Shown here: positions 44,529 to 58,363 of the stretch, in pieces
Numbering within the stretch: the first letter of the stretch is position 1
Layout: the number at the start of each line of letters is the position of its first letter
Source of the DNA: Rathayibacter sp. VKM Ac-2759
GTDB lineage: Bacteria; Actinomycetota; Actinomycetes; Actinomycetales; Microbacteriaceae
DNA length: 64,000 bases
Direction of reading: 5' to 3'
NCBI RefSeq assembly: GCF_009834225.1
Contig: NZ_CP047176.1
Location: 1,302,001-1,366,000 of the forward strand
Position numbers and translations under genes: made by a program
The notes under the pieces: generated by a model
Seen by the model: only the letters and a program-made list of their open reading frames with translations
What the model was told of the DNA's origin: nothing
The model's database searches: none

Positions 44529-45287
44529 TCAGGAGGCGGCGAGGAACGGCACGAGCGCGCCCGTGATCGCCCGGTCCGCCTCCTCGTGGCTGATCGTCGC
44601 CGTGCCGTCGCCCGGCTGCGGGCCGTACCAGCCGAAGCCGGCGTGGTTCGCTCCCTCGATCTCGACCATCTCGGCCGAGTCCGGCAGCAGGTCGCGGGCG
44701 GCGTCGACCTTCTCGGGCGTGCTGAGGCCGTCCTCCGACCCGCTGACGCTCAGGACCGGCAGTGCCGACTCCGACAGGTCGTTCGCGCAGTAGCTCCCGA
44801 GCAGCACGAGGCCGGCGACCCCGGGGTCGCCCGCCCACTGGCAGGCCTTCACGCCGCCGAGGGAGTGGCCCCCGACGAGCCAGCGGTCGACGCCCTCCGC
44901 CTGCTCGGTGAAGCTCTCGAGCGAGCGCAGATCGAAGAACGCGAGGTTGAGGATCGGGCGGGTGATGACCACCGCGGCGCCGTCGTCGACGAGCGGCGCG
45001 AGCGTCGCCTCGTAGGACTCGGCGTCGACCTTCGCTCCGGGGACGAAGACGAGGCCGACGCCCGCCAGGTCGCTGCCCGCGGAGGCGGCCGTCGGCGTCA
45101 TCACGACGGCGGAGGCGGTGCGCTCGACGCTCACGCCCGCATCGGCCCGCACCCGCGCCAGCGCGTCCTCGTCGGGGCCCATCACGATCGAGGACCAGGT
45201 GAGGAACCCGAGGACGGCGACGGCCGCGAGCCCGCCGACGATCAGCAGGGCGAGGCGCGGCCACCGGCGCCGGCGACGCGCGCTCAC
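44529..45287 (-). CDS. membrane-anchored alpha/beta hydrolase
   Basis: 252 residues. Basic start RRRRRWPRLA and one membrane segment (ALLIVGGLAAVAVLGFLTW), then an extracytoplasmic hydrolase domain with VGGHSLGGVKACQW (nucleophile Ser), SGSEDGLSTPEKVD (Asp) and IEGANHAGFGWYGPQ (His). The set resembles the actinobacterial alpha/beta-hydrolase_5 type. GTG at 45285-45287 overlaps the GH15 stop. The same frame stays open far upstream, but that part is antisense to the GH15 reading frame. Confidence 0.85.
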   Translation of the reverse strand: MSARRRRRWPRLALLIVGGLAAVAVLGFLTWSSIVMGPDEDALARVRADAGVSVERTASAVVMTPTAASAGSDLAGVGLVFVPGAKVDAESYEATLAPLVDDGAAVVITRPILNLAFFDLRSLESFTEQAEGVDRWLVGGHSLGGVKACQWAGDPGVAGLVLLGSYCANDLSESALPVLSVSGSEDGLSTPEKVDAARDLLPDSAEMVEIEGANHAGFGWYGPQPGDGTATISHEEADRAITGALVPFLAAS

Positions 45288-47056
45288 CGGTTCGCCGCGA
45301 TCGCGTCGGCCGCCTGGACGAGTGCCAGGTGCGAGAGCGCCTGCGGAGTGTTGCCGGCGTGCCGCTGCTGCTCGACGTCGTACTCCTCGGACAGCAGGCC
45401 GACGTCGTTGCTGAGGCCGACGAGCCGGGTCATCAGCGCCTCCGCGTCGTCGAGGCGGCCGGAGTACGCGTACTGGCGCACGAGCCAGAAGGAGCAGGCG
45501 AGGAACGGGTGCTCGCCGCCCGCGAGGCCGTCGACGGAGGACTCGGTGCGGTAGCGGTGCAGCAGGCCCTTCTGCAGCAGGGCGCGCTCCAGCTCGGCGA
45601 CCGTGCCGAGCATCCGCGGATCGTCGGCCTCGACGAAGCCCACCATCGGCAGTACCAGCAGCGACGCGTCGACCTCGGTCGAGCCGTACGACTGCACGAA
45701 GTGACCGCGCTCGGAGTCGAAGCCCTGCGCCTCGATCTCGGCCCGGACCCGATCGCGCAGCGCCTCCCAGGTCTCGACCGGCCCGTCGAGCCCGCACTCG
45801 CGGACGGCGCGGACACCGCGGTCCAGCGCCGCCCAGATCATCACGCGCGAGTGGGTGAAGTGCCGCGGCTCGCCCCGGATCTCCCAGATGCCGTTGTCGG
45901 GCCGCTGCCAGTTGCTCTCGACGAAGCCGAGCAGCGCGCGCTGCAGGGGCCAGGAGAACTCCGTCTCGTCGACTCCGGCGCCCCGGGCCTCGTGCAGCGC
46001 GACCATCACCTCGCCGATCACGTCGGCCTGGTACTGGTCGACCGCCGCGTTGCCGATCCGCACGGGCGAGGCTCCGTCGTAGCCGGGCAGGCTCGGCATC
46101 GTCCGCTCGAGCAGATCGCGCTCGCCCGCGAGGCCGTACATGATCTGCACGTCCTCGGGCGCTCCCGCGACCGCGCGCAGCAGCCACGCCCGCCACTTCT
46201 CGGCCTCCTGCTCGAAGCCGTGCGCGAGCAGCGCCTGCAGGGTCAGCGCCGCATCGCGCAGCCAGACGTAGCGGTAGTCCCAGTTGCGGCTCCCGCCGAA
46301 CTGCTCGGGGAGGGAGGTGGTCGCGGCGGCGACGATGCCGCCGGTCTCGTCGTCGGTCAGGGCGCGGAGGGTGAGCAGCGAGCGGACGACCGCGTCGCGG
46401 TGCGGCCCGTCGTAGCGGATCGACTCCGCCCAGGTGCTCCACCACGAGATCGTGCGCTCGAGGGCCCTGTCGACGTCGAGCACCTTCGGGGCCCGGCGGT
46501 GCGAGGGGAACCACGCCATCGAGAGGTCGATCGTGGAGCCCGCCGCCACCTCGAACTCGGCGGAGTGCACGTGGTCGGTGGCCGTCAGCCGCATCCCGCG
46601 CACGACGACCGCGTCGGGCCCCGCGACCGCGACGAGCAGCGGATCCTCGTCCGTCCCCTCCTGACGGACCCAGGGGAGCGTGCGGGCGTAGTCGAAGCGG
46701 ATGCGCAGCTCCTGGCGCATCGGGACCGAGCCCGAGACTCCGCGGATCCGGCGCACCAGCTCCGCGCGCTCGTCGCGCAGCGGCATGACGTCGAGCACCT
46801 CGACGACCCCGGTCGCGGTGGTCCACCGGGTCACCAGGGCGAGGGTGTCGCCGAGGTAGTGGCGCTCGGCCGTGGCATCGGCGTCGAGCGGGCGCAGCGA
46901 CCAGCGGCCCTGATCGTCTCCGCCGAGCAGCGCGCCGAACACCGAGGCGGAGTCGAAGCGGGGGAGGCAGAGCCAGTCGATCCCGCCGTCGCGCGAGACG
47001 AGGGCGGCGGTGCGGCAGTCGGAGAGGACGGCGTAGTCCTCGATCGGGGAGACCAT
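45284..47056 (-). CDS. GH15 family hydrolase (trehalase/glucoamylase-like)
   Basis: 590 residues. N-terminal beta domain (PIEDYAVLSDCRTAALVSRDGGIDWLCLPRFDS) of the trehalase-N type, then an (alpha/alpha)6 barrel with SRNWDYRYVWLRDAALTL, GIWEIRGEPRHFTHSRVM (general acid Glu) and GLLSEEYD (general base Glu). Relatives in mycobacteria act as trehalases; glucoamylase or glucodextranase activity is the alternative. With otsA-otsB 3.5 kb away, a trehalose role is plausible. ATG has GAGAGGA nine bases upstream; divergent from the G6PDH-like gene. Confidence 0.9.
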   Translation of the reverse strand: MVSPIEDYAVLSDCRTAALVSRDGGIDWLCLPRFDSASVFGALLGGDDQGRWSLRPLDADATAERHYLGDTLALVTRWTTATGVVEVLDVMPLRDERAELVRRIRGVSGSVPMRQELRIRFDYARTLPWVRQEGTDEDPLLVAVAGPDAVVVRGMRLTATDHVHSAEFEVAAGSTIDLSMAWFPSHRRAPKVLDVDRALERTISWWSTWAESIRYDGPHRDAVVRSLLTLRALTDDETGGIVAAATTSLPEQFGGSRNWDYRYVWLRDAALTLQALLAHGFEQEAEKWRAWLLRAVAGAPEDVQIMYGLAGERDLLERTMPSLPGYDGASPVRIGNAAVDQYQADVIGEVMVALHEARGAGVDETEFSWPLQRALLGFVESNWQRPDNGIWEIRGEPRHFTHSRVMIWAALDRGVRAVRECGLDGPVETWEALRDRVRAEIEAQGFDSERGHFVQSYGSTEVDASLLVLPMVGFVEADDPRMLGTVAELERALLQKGLLHRYRTESSVDGLAGGEHPFLACSFWLVRQYAYSGRLDDAEALMTRLVGLSNDVGLLSEEYDVEQQRHAGNTPQALSHLALVQAADAIAANR

Positions 47057-47125
47057 GGGCTGATCCTCTCAGCACCGAGCTGTGGTCTCCCAGTCAAGGC
47101 CGAGCGACGCGCTGCGACCGCGCTC

Positions 47126-47138
47126 TAGGGTGAGCCGC
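47126..47138 (+). promoter_or_regulatory. near-leaderless promoter -10 for the G6PDH-like gene
   Basis: TAGGGT (47126-47131), seven bases, then ATG at 47139. Confidence 0.55.
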
Positions 47139-48512
47139 ATGCCTCACTCCGTCTCCACGCTGCTCATCCTCGGCGCGACGGGAGACCTGTCCTCCCGCCT
47201 GCTCCTGCCCGCCGTGGGTCAGCTGCTGACCCGCGAGCCCGACCGCCGCCTCCAGCTGGTGGGGGCCGGCCGCGAGGACTGGACCCAGGAGCACTGGCAC
47301 GAGGTCGTCGCCGCCTCGTTCGGGACCGAGGAGTCGACCGGCGCCGGCATCGACGAGCTCGTCGCGGGGACCCGCTACCAGCAGATCGACGTGACCGACG
47401 CGGAGGCGCTCGCCGCACTGCTCGCGAGCTGCGACGGCCCCGTCGCCGTCTACTTCGCTCTGCCTCCCGCGATCGCGGCGAAGGCCTGCGACGCCCTGGC
47501 CGAGCACGAGCTGCCGGAGGGGACCGTGCTCGCCCTCGAGAAGCCGTTCGGCACCGACGAGGCCGGCGCCCACGCGCTCAACGAGCGCCTCGCCGCCCTG
47601 GTGCCCGAGGACCGCATCCACCGCGTCGACCACTTCCTCGGCCGCGCGACGGTGATGAACATGCTCGGCCTGCGCTTCGCGAACCGCATCCTCGAGCCGC
47701 TGTGGTCGTCGGAGCACATCGAGAGCGTCGCGATCGTCTACGACGAGCAGCTCGGACTCGAGGGGCGCGCCGGGTACTACGACGGCGCCGGGGCCATGAT
47801 CGACATGATCCAGAGCCACCTGCTGCAGGTGCTCGCGGTGGTGGCGATGGAGCCGCCGTCGACGCTCGACGCGGCCGACCTCCGCGACGCGAAGGGGATC
47901 GTGCTGCGCGCCACCCGCCTCCGGGGGGACGACCCGGCCGAGAGCTCGCGCCGTGCCCGCTACACCGCCGGCACGATCGACGGGCGCGATCTGCCCGCCT
48001 ACGTCGACGAGCAGGGGGTCGATCCCGAGCGCGGCACCGAGACGCTCGCCGAGCTCACCGTCGAGATCGACACCTGGCGCTGGTCGGGAGTGCCCTTCAC
48101 GCTGCGCTCCGGCAAGGCGCTCGGGAAGCGCCGCCGCGAGGTGGTCATCCGCTTCAAGCCCGTGCCGCACCTGCCCGCGGGCTTCCACGGCACCGAGGAG
48201 GCGTCGGTGCTCCGGCTGTTCCTGGCGCCCGACCAGATGTCGCTCGAGCTCAACATCAACGGCCCCGGCGACCCCTACTCGCTCGAGCGCGCCTCCCTCG
48301 AGGCGACCTTCGGCGCCGGCGAGCTGCTCGCCTACGGCGAGGTCATCTCGGGCATCCTCGACGACGATCCGTCGCTGTCGGTGCGCGGTGACGCGGCCGA
48401 GGAGTGCTGGCGCATCGTGCAGCCCGCGATCGACGCGTGGCGCTCGAACGCCGTGCCGCTCGACGACTACGCCGCGGGCAGCGCCGGCCCGGAGGCGTGG
48501 CCGAGCGTCTGA
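47139..48512 (+). CDS. divergent glucose-6-phosphate dehydrogenase
   Basis: 457 residues. NADP motif LILGATGDLSSRLLLPAV, LALEKPFGTDEAGAHALN and the active-site segment RVDHFLGRATVMNMLGLRFANR. Compared with the usual GDLxxRKLxP and RIDHYLGKE patterns, the Lys of the first is Leu21 and the phosphate-binding Lys of the second is Arg169; His165 is kept, and so is LRSGKALGKRRREVVIRFK. It is shorter than standard Zwf (~485-510). Still most likely a sugar-phosphate dehydrogenase, but its substrate may differ; a second, standard zwf probably exists elsewhere in the genome. Confidence 0.82.
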   Translation: MPHSVSTLLILGATGDLSSRLLLPAVGQLLTREPDRRLQLVGAGREDWTQEHWHEVVAASFGTEESTGAGIDELVAGTRYQQIDVTDAEALAALLASCDGPVAVYFALPPAIAAKACDALAEHELPEGTVLALEKPFGTDEAGAHALNERLAALVPEDRIHRVDHFLGRATVMNMLGLRFANRILEPLWSSEHIESVAIVYDEQLGLEGRAGYYDGAGAMIDMIQSHLLQVLAVVAMEPPSTLDAADLRDAKGIVLRATRLRGDDPAESSRRARYTAGTIDGRDLPAYVDEQGVDPERGTETLAELTVEIDTWRWSGVPFTLRSGKALGKRRREVVIRFKPVPHLPAGFHGTEEASVLRLFLAPDQMSLELNINGPGDPYSLERASLEATFGAGELLAYGEVISGILDDDPSLSVRGDAAEECWRIVQPAIDAWRSNAVPLDDYAAGSAGPEAWPSV

Positions 48513-48519
48513 GAGGGAG

Positions 48520-48957
48520 TCAGCGAGCGGAGTCGGCGGACGCGGGGGCGTCGGCGCGATCGGTCGCGGCGGGCTCGGCCCAGACCGCGATCGGCTGCGG
48601 CTGCCACGTCAGGGCGGCGGGCTCGGCGGCGACCAGGTCGTCCGACGTGACCGGGGGAGTCGACGCGGTCATGACCGGGATCGCCTCGGTGATCGGGCTG
48701 GAGGTGGCCTCGACGCCCGCGCGCAGCTGCTCGGCCTGGATCGCGGCCGACAGCTCGTGCGCGAGGGAGCGGGCGAGCATGCCGTGGAAGATCGGGTCGC
48801 GGTCGTCGTGACTGCGGCGCGTGACGACCCACGCGCCCTGCTCGCCGACGAAGGCGGCCAGGCGCTCGTGGACGACGGCGAACAGCTCGTCCTGGGTGAG
48901 AGCGGGGGCCGCGACGACCTCGGGGGCCGGCTGGCGGCGCCTCAGACGAAACCTCAT
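48520..48957 (-). CDS. hypothetical protein
   Basis: 145 residues; not recognised. Basic start MRFRLRRRQPAPEV, a predicted helical middle (TQDELFAVVHERLAAFVGEQGAWVVTRR, then FHGMLARSLAHELSAAIQAEQ), then a Pro/Ala/Thr-rich C-terminus. No signal peptide, membrane segment or Cys. It converges with the G6PDH-like gene (7 bp). Codon use (GC-rich third positions) and the amphipathic middle argue for a real gene; the start ATG has no strong ribosome site. Confidence 0.6.
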   Translation of the reverse strand: MRFRLRRRQPAPEVVAAPALTQDELFAVVHERLAAFVGEQGAWVVTRRSHDDRDPIFHGMLARSLAHELSAAIQAEQLRAGVEATSSPITEAIPVMTASTPPVTSDDLVAAEPAALTWQPQPIAVWAEPAATDRADAPASADSAR

Positions 48958-49046
48958 GACGAACCCCGTTTCCCGTGCACCTGGCAGTGTCGCGCCCAGT
49001 CTCGCCGGGGCGCGACACGAAGCCGTGCTGACACGCCGCGGGCGGG

Positions 49047-49256
49047 TCAGCGGTCGCGCTTCTTGCCCTTCGACTCCTTCGCGAGCTCCTTCGAGTCGTA
49101 CGAGACGGAGCCGAGCGCCACCGCGACCGAGATCGCCCAGCTGACCCACTGCAGGGCCAGACGCCAGTCGCGCGGACCCTTGCGGGTCGTCTGGAGAATG
49201 GACCAGCCGCCGACCATCGCGCTGATGACGCTCGAGTTGAGGATGAACTTGCGCAT
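49047..49256 (-). CDS. small hypothetical membrane protein
   Basis: 69 residues. Start MRKFILNSSVISAMVGGW, a hydrophobic segment LALQWVSWAISVAVALGSV, then a Lys/Glu/Ser-rich tail ending KGKKRDR. AGGAGG lies six bases before the ATG, the most canonical ribosome site in the window. TACCGT (49281-49286, minus strand) is a likely -10. A single-span small protein with a basic cytoplasmic tail; function unknown. Confidence 0.7.
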   Translation of the reverse strand: MRKFILNSSVISAMVGGWSILQTTRKGPRDWRLALQWVSWAISVAVALGSVSYDSKELAKESKGKKRDR

Positions 49257-49280
49257 CGATTGCCTCCTGTGTTCATGACG

Positions 49281-49286
49281 ACGGTA
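49281..49286 (-). promoter_or_regulatory. putative -10 for the small membrane protein gene
   Basis: TACCGT on the minus strand, 25 bases before the ATG; leader would contain the AGGAGG site. Confidence 0.4.
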
Positions 49287-49391
49287 GCGGGCTGACCGGG
49301 CTCTCAGGAACGGTTGACACCGCGCCCTGCTCCCGCCCGCTACGGTGAACCGCCACCCCGGACGGTCGGCACCGAGAGGAACGGGGACGAC

Positions 49392-50549
49392 ATGCGCACG
49401 GCTGTGATCGGGGCGGTGCTGCTCGTGCTCGGAGCCGTCGCCGTCGCGACCGGGGTCCTCCCGCTCGACGCCCTGGGCGAGCTGGTCGAGCGCACGGCGC
49501 CGATCCTCGCCTTCGTCGTCGCCGTGACCGTCGTGGCCGAGCTCGCCTCCGAGGCGGGGGTGTTCACCGTCGTCGCCGAGCGCGCCGCCGTCTGGGGCCG
49601 CGGGCGCACCGCCGTGCTGTGGCTGCTCGTCGTCGTGATGGCGATCGTCAGCACCGTGTTCCTCTCGCTCGACACGACCGCGGTGCTGCTCACCCCCGTC
49701 GTGGTCCTGCTGGCGGCGCACGTCAGGGTCTCGCCGCTGCCGTTCGCGATGGCGACGGTCTGGCTGGCGAACTGCGCGTCGCTCCTGCTGCCCGTGTCGA
49801 ACCTGACGAACCTGCTCGCGGAGCGGCGCCTCGGGGTCGACGGCCCGCTCGAGTTCGCGGCGCTGACCGCGCTGCCCGCGCTCGTCGCGGCCGCGGTGCC
49901 GGTGCTGATCCTGGCCGTGCGGTACCGCCGCGAGCTCGCGGGCCGCTACGTGCCGGGGGAGCGGACACCGGTCGAGGACCGCGTGCTGCTGATCGGCGCG
50001 GGGATCGTCGTCGCGCTCCTGCTGCCCGCGCTCGTCTCGGGGCTCGAGGTGTGGATCCCCGCCGCGGTCGCCGCCCTCGCCCTCGTCGTGCTCTTCGCCG
50101 TCCGCCGGCGCGGGGCGCTGCGGCTCCCACTCCTGCCCTGGCAGCTGGTCGTCTTCGCCTCCGGTCTCTTCGTGGCGATGGAGGCGGCGCACCAGCTCGG
50201 CCTCGGCGCGGCGCTCGCCGTGGTCGCGGGCGAGGGGAGCGGAGTCGGCGACCTGCTGCGCCTCGCCGGCTCCGGTGCCGTCGCCGCGAACCTCGTCGAC
50301 AACCTGCCGGCGTACCTCGCGCTCGAGCCCGTCGCCTCCGACCCGGTGCGCCTGGTCGCGCTGCTGATCGGCGTGAACGCGGGTCCGCTGATCACACCGT
50401 GGGCCTCGCTCGCGACCCTGCTCTGGCACCAGCGGCTCACCGCTCTGGGCGTCGCGATCTCGTGGCGCCAGTACGCGCTGCTGGGCGCCGTCGCGGTCGT
50501 GCCGACGGTCGGCGGAGCGGTGCTCGCGCTGGCGCTCACCCGGGCCTGA
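49392..50549 (+). CDS. ArsB/SLC13-type membrane permease
   Basis: 385 residues, about ten membrane segments. Ion-transporter superfamily features: VAELASEAGVFTVVAERAA, STVFLSLDTTAVLLTPVVV and NCASLLLPVSNLTNLLAERRLG in the first half, and the repeat-like AANLVDNLPAYLALEP and INVGP-type GVNAGPLITPWASLATLLWH in the second. These are the hallmarks of ArsB/CitMHS-like permeases; arsenite export or organic-ion transport are both possible. No arsR or arsC nearby. TACGGT (49341-49346) is a likely -10, and GAGAGGAACGGGG precedes the ATG. Confidence 0.82.
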   Translation: MRTAVIGAVLLVLGAVAVATGVLPLDALGELVERTAPILAFVVAVTVVAELASEAGVFTVVAERAAVWGRGRTAVLWLLVVVMAIVSTVFLSLDTTAVLLTPVVVLLAAHVRVSPLPFAMATVWLANCASLLLPVSNLTNLLAERRLGVDGPLEFAALTALPALVAAAVPVLILAVRYRRELAGRYVPGERTPVEDRVLLIGAGIVVALLLPALVSGLEVWIPAAVAALALVVLFAVRRRGALRLPLLPWQLVVFASGLFVAMEAAHQLGLGAALAVVAGEGSGVGDLLRLAGSGAVAANLVDNLPAYLALEPVASDPVRLVALLIGVNAGPLITPWASLATLLWHQRLTALGVAISWRQYALLGAVAVVPTVGGAVLALALTRA

Positions 50550-50577
50550 GCCCCGGCACTCGTTCGGGAGGGGCTGC

Positions 50578-50583
50578 TACCCT
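50578..50583 (+). promoter_or_regulatory. putative -10 for otsAB
   Basis: TACCCT at 50578-50583, giving a leader of about 20 bases with no convincing ribosome site before the ATG at 50612. Confidence 0.4.
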
Positions 50584-50611
50584 CGCCGCGTAAGAGACGG
50601 CTCGACCGACG

Positions 50612-52243
50612 ATGGGGAACACCATTCTTCCGAACACTGCCTCCGACCCTCTCGAGCGCGCCGCGGCACCCCGCAACGCGTTCGTGGTGGTGTCCAACCG
50701 CCTCCCCGTGGACCGCGTCGTCGCCGACGACGGGACCGCCTCGTGGAAGACCTCGCCCGGCGGCCTGGTCACCGCGCTCGAGCCGGTGATGCGCGCGAAC
50801 GCCGGTGCGTGGGTCGGCTGGCCCGGGGTCGCCGACGAGGAGGTCGCCCCGTTCGAGAACGACGGCGTGCTGATCGTCCCCGTCGCCCTCAGCGCCCAGG
50901 AGCTCGAGGACTACTACGAGGGCTTCTCGAACGACACCCTCTGGCCGCTCTACCACGACGTGATCGCGCCGCCCACGTACCACCGCGACTGGTGGGACGC
51001 CTACGTGCGCGTCAACCGGCGGTTCGCCGAGGCGGCCGCCGCCGTGACCGAGGAGGGCGGCGTCGTCTGGGTGCAGGACTACCAGCTCCAGCTCGTCCCC
51101 AAGATGCTGCGCGAGCTCCGGCCCGACGTGACCATCGGCTTCTTCAACCACATCCCGTTCCCGCCCTACGGCATCTTCGCCCAGCTCCCGTGGCGCAAGC
51201 AGATCGTCGAGGGCCTGCTGGGCGCCGACGTCATCGGCTTCCAGCGCCAGGGCGACGCCGGCAGCTTCCTCCGCGCGGTCCGCCGCCTGCTCGGCTACGA
51301 CACCCGCAGCACGCTGGTCGAGGTGCCGGTCGAGGAGGAGGCGGTCGTCGGCACCCGCCGCGTCAACCGCTCCCGCCGCGGAGCGAGCGTGCGGCCCGTC
51401 GTGGCCAAGCACTTCCCGATCTCGATCGACGCCGCCTCCTTCGAGGAGATGGCGCGCAGTCCCGAGATCCAGGAGCGCGCGCGGCAGATCCGCCACGACC
51501 TCGGCGACCCGCAGACCGTGATGCTCGGCGTCGACCGCCTCGACTACACCAAGGGGATCGGGCACCGGCTGAAGGCCTTCGGCGAGCTGCTGGCCGACGG
51601 GCGCCTCAGCACCGACGACGCCGTGCTGGTGCAGGTCGCGAGCCCGAGCCGCGAGCGCGTCGAGACGTACAAGCAGCTGCGCGACGACATCGAGCTGCAG
51701 GTCGGCCGCATCAACGGCGACTACGGCACGATCGGCAACCCGGCGATCAGCTACCTCCACCACGGCTACCCCCGGGAGGAGATGGTCGCCCTCTACCTCG
51801 CGGCCGACGTGATGCTCGTGACCGCCCTGCGCGACGGCATGAACCTCGTCGCGAAGGAGTACGTCGCCTCCCGGTTCGACAACGACGGCGTGCTCGTGCT
51901 GAGCGAGTTCACCGGCGCCGCCGACGAGCTCAAGCAGGCCGTGCAGGTGAACCCGCACGACATCTCGGGCCTCAAGGACGCGATCGAGCAGGCGGCGCGG
52001 ATGCCGCGGGTCGAGCGCTCCCGGCGGATGCGGGCGCTGCGCCGCCGCGTCCTCGAGAACGACGTCGCCCGCTGGTCGGCCAGCTTCCTCGCGGCGCTCG
52101 CCGAGCACGCCGAGGGGCAGCAGCTCGACGTGCGCCCCGCCGCGCGGGGCCAGGAGGCGCCGCTCGGTCAGGAGGCCGAGCACGGCCAGGACGCCGCGCA
52201 CGGCCTGGCCGCGGTCGCCCGCGAGGCCGAGGACGCGCGATGA
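50612..52243 (+). CDS. otsA: trehalose-6-phosphate synthase
   Basis: 543 residues. GT20 features: [84 protein letters not shown] and [18 protein letters not shown] for UDP/ADP-glucose binding. Makes trehalose-6-phosphate. The last ~45 residues (from EGQQLDVRP) are a Gln/Ala/His/Gly-rich tail with GQEA repeats outside the family core. Stop overlaps the otsB start. Confidence 0.96.
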   Translation: MGNTILPNTASDPLERAAAPRNAFVVVSNRLPVDRVVADDGTASWKTSPGGLVTALEPVMRANAGAWVGWPGVADEEVAPFENDGVLIVPVALSAQELEDYYEGFSNDTLWPLYHDVIAPPTYHRDWWDAYVRVNRRFAEAAAAVTEEGGVVWVQDYQLQLVPKMLRELRPDVTIGFFNHIPFPPYGIFAQLPWRKQIVEGLLGADVIGFQRQGDAGSFLRAVRRLLGYDTRSTLVEVPVEEEAVVGTRRVNRSRRGASVRPVVAKHFPISIDAASFEEMARSPEIQERARQIRHDLGDPQTVMLGVDRLDYTKGIGHRLKAFGELLADGRLSTDDAVLVQVASPSRERVETYKQLRDDIELQVGRINGDYGTIGNPAISYLHHGYPREEMVALYLAADVMLVTALRDGMNLVAKEYVASRFDNDGVLVLSEFTGAADELKQAVQVNPHDISGLKDAIEQAARMPRVERSRRMRALRRRVLENDVARWSASFLAALAEHAEGQQLDVRPAARGQEAPLGQEAEHGQDAAHGLAAVAREAEDAR

Positions 52244-53055
52244 GCACGCTCACCCCGACCCCCGGCGTCCCGCACCAGCCCGGCGTTCCCGACCGCCTCG
52301 TCGTCGCGTTGCGCGAGCTCGCCGCGACCGAGCGGCTCCTCGTCGCCCTCGACTTCGACGGCACTCTCGCCCCGGAGGTCGACGAGCCCGCCCGCGCCCG
52401 CGCGCTGCCCGAGGCGCGCGAGGCCGTGCTGCGCCTGCTCGCCCTGCCCGGCACCCGCGTCGCCCTCGTCTCGGGGCGCGCCCTCGAGAGCCTCGAGGAG
52501 GTCGCGCAGCTGCCCGACGAGGCGCTGCTCGTCGGCTCGCACGGTGTCGAGATCCGCCTCGACCCCGACGAGGACGCCGTGCGCCTCGACGCCTCAGAGC
52601 GGGCGAAGGTCGATGTGCTCGAGGACGTGCTGAAGGGCATCGCCCGCGGCATCGACAACGTCTGGATCGAGGACAAGCCCGCCGGGTTCGCGCTGCACAC
52701 CCGGCTCGCCACCGACCGGCACAGCCGGGTCGCCCACGTCGTCGCCCTCTCCGAGGCGCGCGCCGAGGTCGAGGGCGTGCACGTGCGCGAGGGCAAGAAC
52801 GTGCTCGAGTTCTCGGTCCGCTCCACCACGAAGGGCGAGGCGGTCGAGCACCTGCGCCGCTACACCGGCGCGACCGCGGTGCTCTACGCCGGCGACGACG
52901 TCACCGACGAGGACGCCTTCGCCGTGATGCGCACCGGCGACGTCGGCATCAAGAGCGGAGCGGGCACGACCTCGGCCGCCTACCGCGTCCGCGGCCCCGA
53001 GCAGGTCGCGCACGCCCTGTCGCTGCTGGCCGACTTCCGGGGCGCCGCGGAGTGA
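52240..53055 (+). CDS. otsB: trehalose-6-phosphate phosphatase
   Basis: 271 residues. HAD phosphatase with the nucleophile Asp in [38 protein letters not shown] and [12 protein letters not shown]. Dephosphorylates trehalose-6-phosphate to trehalose. ATG overlaps the otsA stop (ATGA), so both enzymes are translated together. Confidence 0.96.
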   Translation: MSTLTPTPGVPHQPGVPDRLVVALRELAATERLLVALDFDGTLAPEVDEPARARALPEAREAVLRLLALPGTRVALVSGRALESLEEVAQLPDEALLVGSHGVEIRLDPDEDAVRLDASERAKVDVLEDVLKGIARGIDNVWIEDKPAGFALHTRLATDRHSRVAHVVALSEARAEVEGVHVREGKNVLEFSVRSTTKGEAVEHLRRYTGATAVLYAGDDVTDEDAFAVMRTGDVGIKSGAGTTSAAYRVRGPEQVAHALSLLADFRGAAE

Positions 53056-53098
53056 GCTCCGCACCCCGCTGAGAGCCGGAGCACCGCGCGCGAGGCGG

Positions 53099-53110
53099 TA
53101 GCCTCGTCAC
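53099..53110 (+). promoter_or_regulatory. leaderless promoter -10 for ilvD
   Basis: TAGCCT (53099-53104), six bases, then ATG at 53111. No ribosome site. Confidence 0.6.
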
Positions 53111-58311
<5,201 letters not shown>

Positions 58312-58321
58312 TCGCGCCCAG

Positions 58322-58362
58322 CGCGGAAGAGGGGATCCCGGTTCGGGGTCCCCTCTTCTGCG
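58322..58362 (+). terminator. terminator after ilvC
   Basis: CGCGGAAGAGGGGA (58322-58335) pairs with TCCCCTCTTCTGCG (58349-58362), 14 bp with one G-T, extended by four more pairs inside. It lies between convergent genes and may serve both strands. Confidence 0.82.
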
Positions 58363-58363
58363 T

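Noticed and set aside
44529-47075. An 848-codon open frame on the minus strand covering the GH15 gene region and the alpha/beta hydrolase.
   Set aside because: Only its last 253 codons are a real gene (44529-45287). The rest is Arg/Ala/Pro-rich and in another frame of the GH15 gene, which has clear catalytic motifs.
53047-53062. A 6-bp hairpin around the otsB stop codon as a terminator.
   Set aside because: Too short and no U-tract; ordinary for GC-rich sequence.
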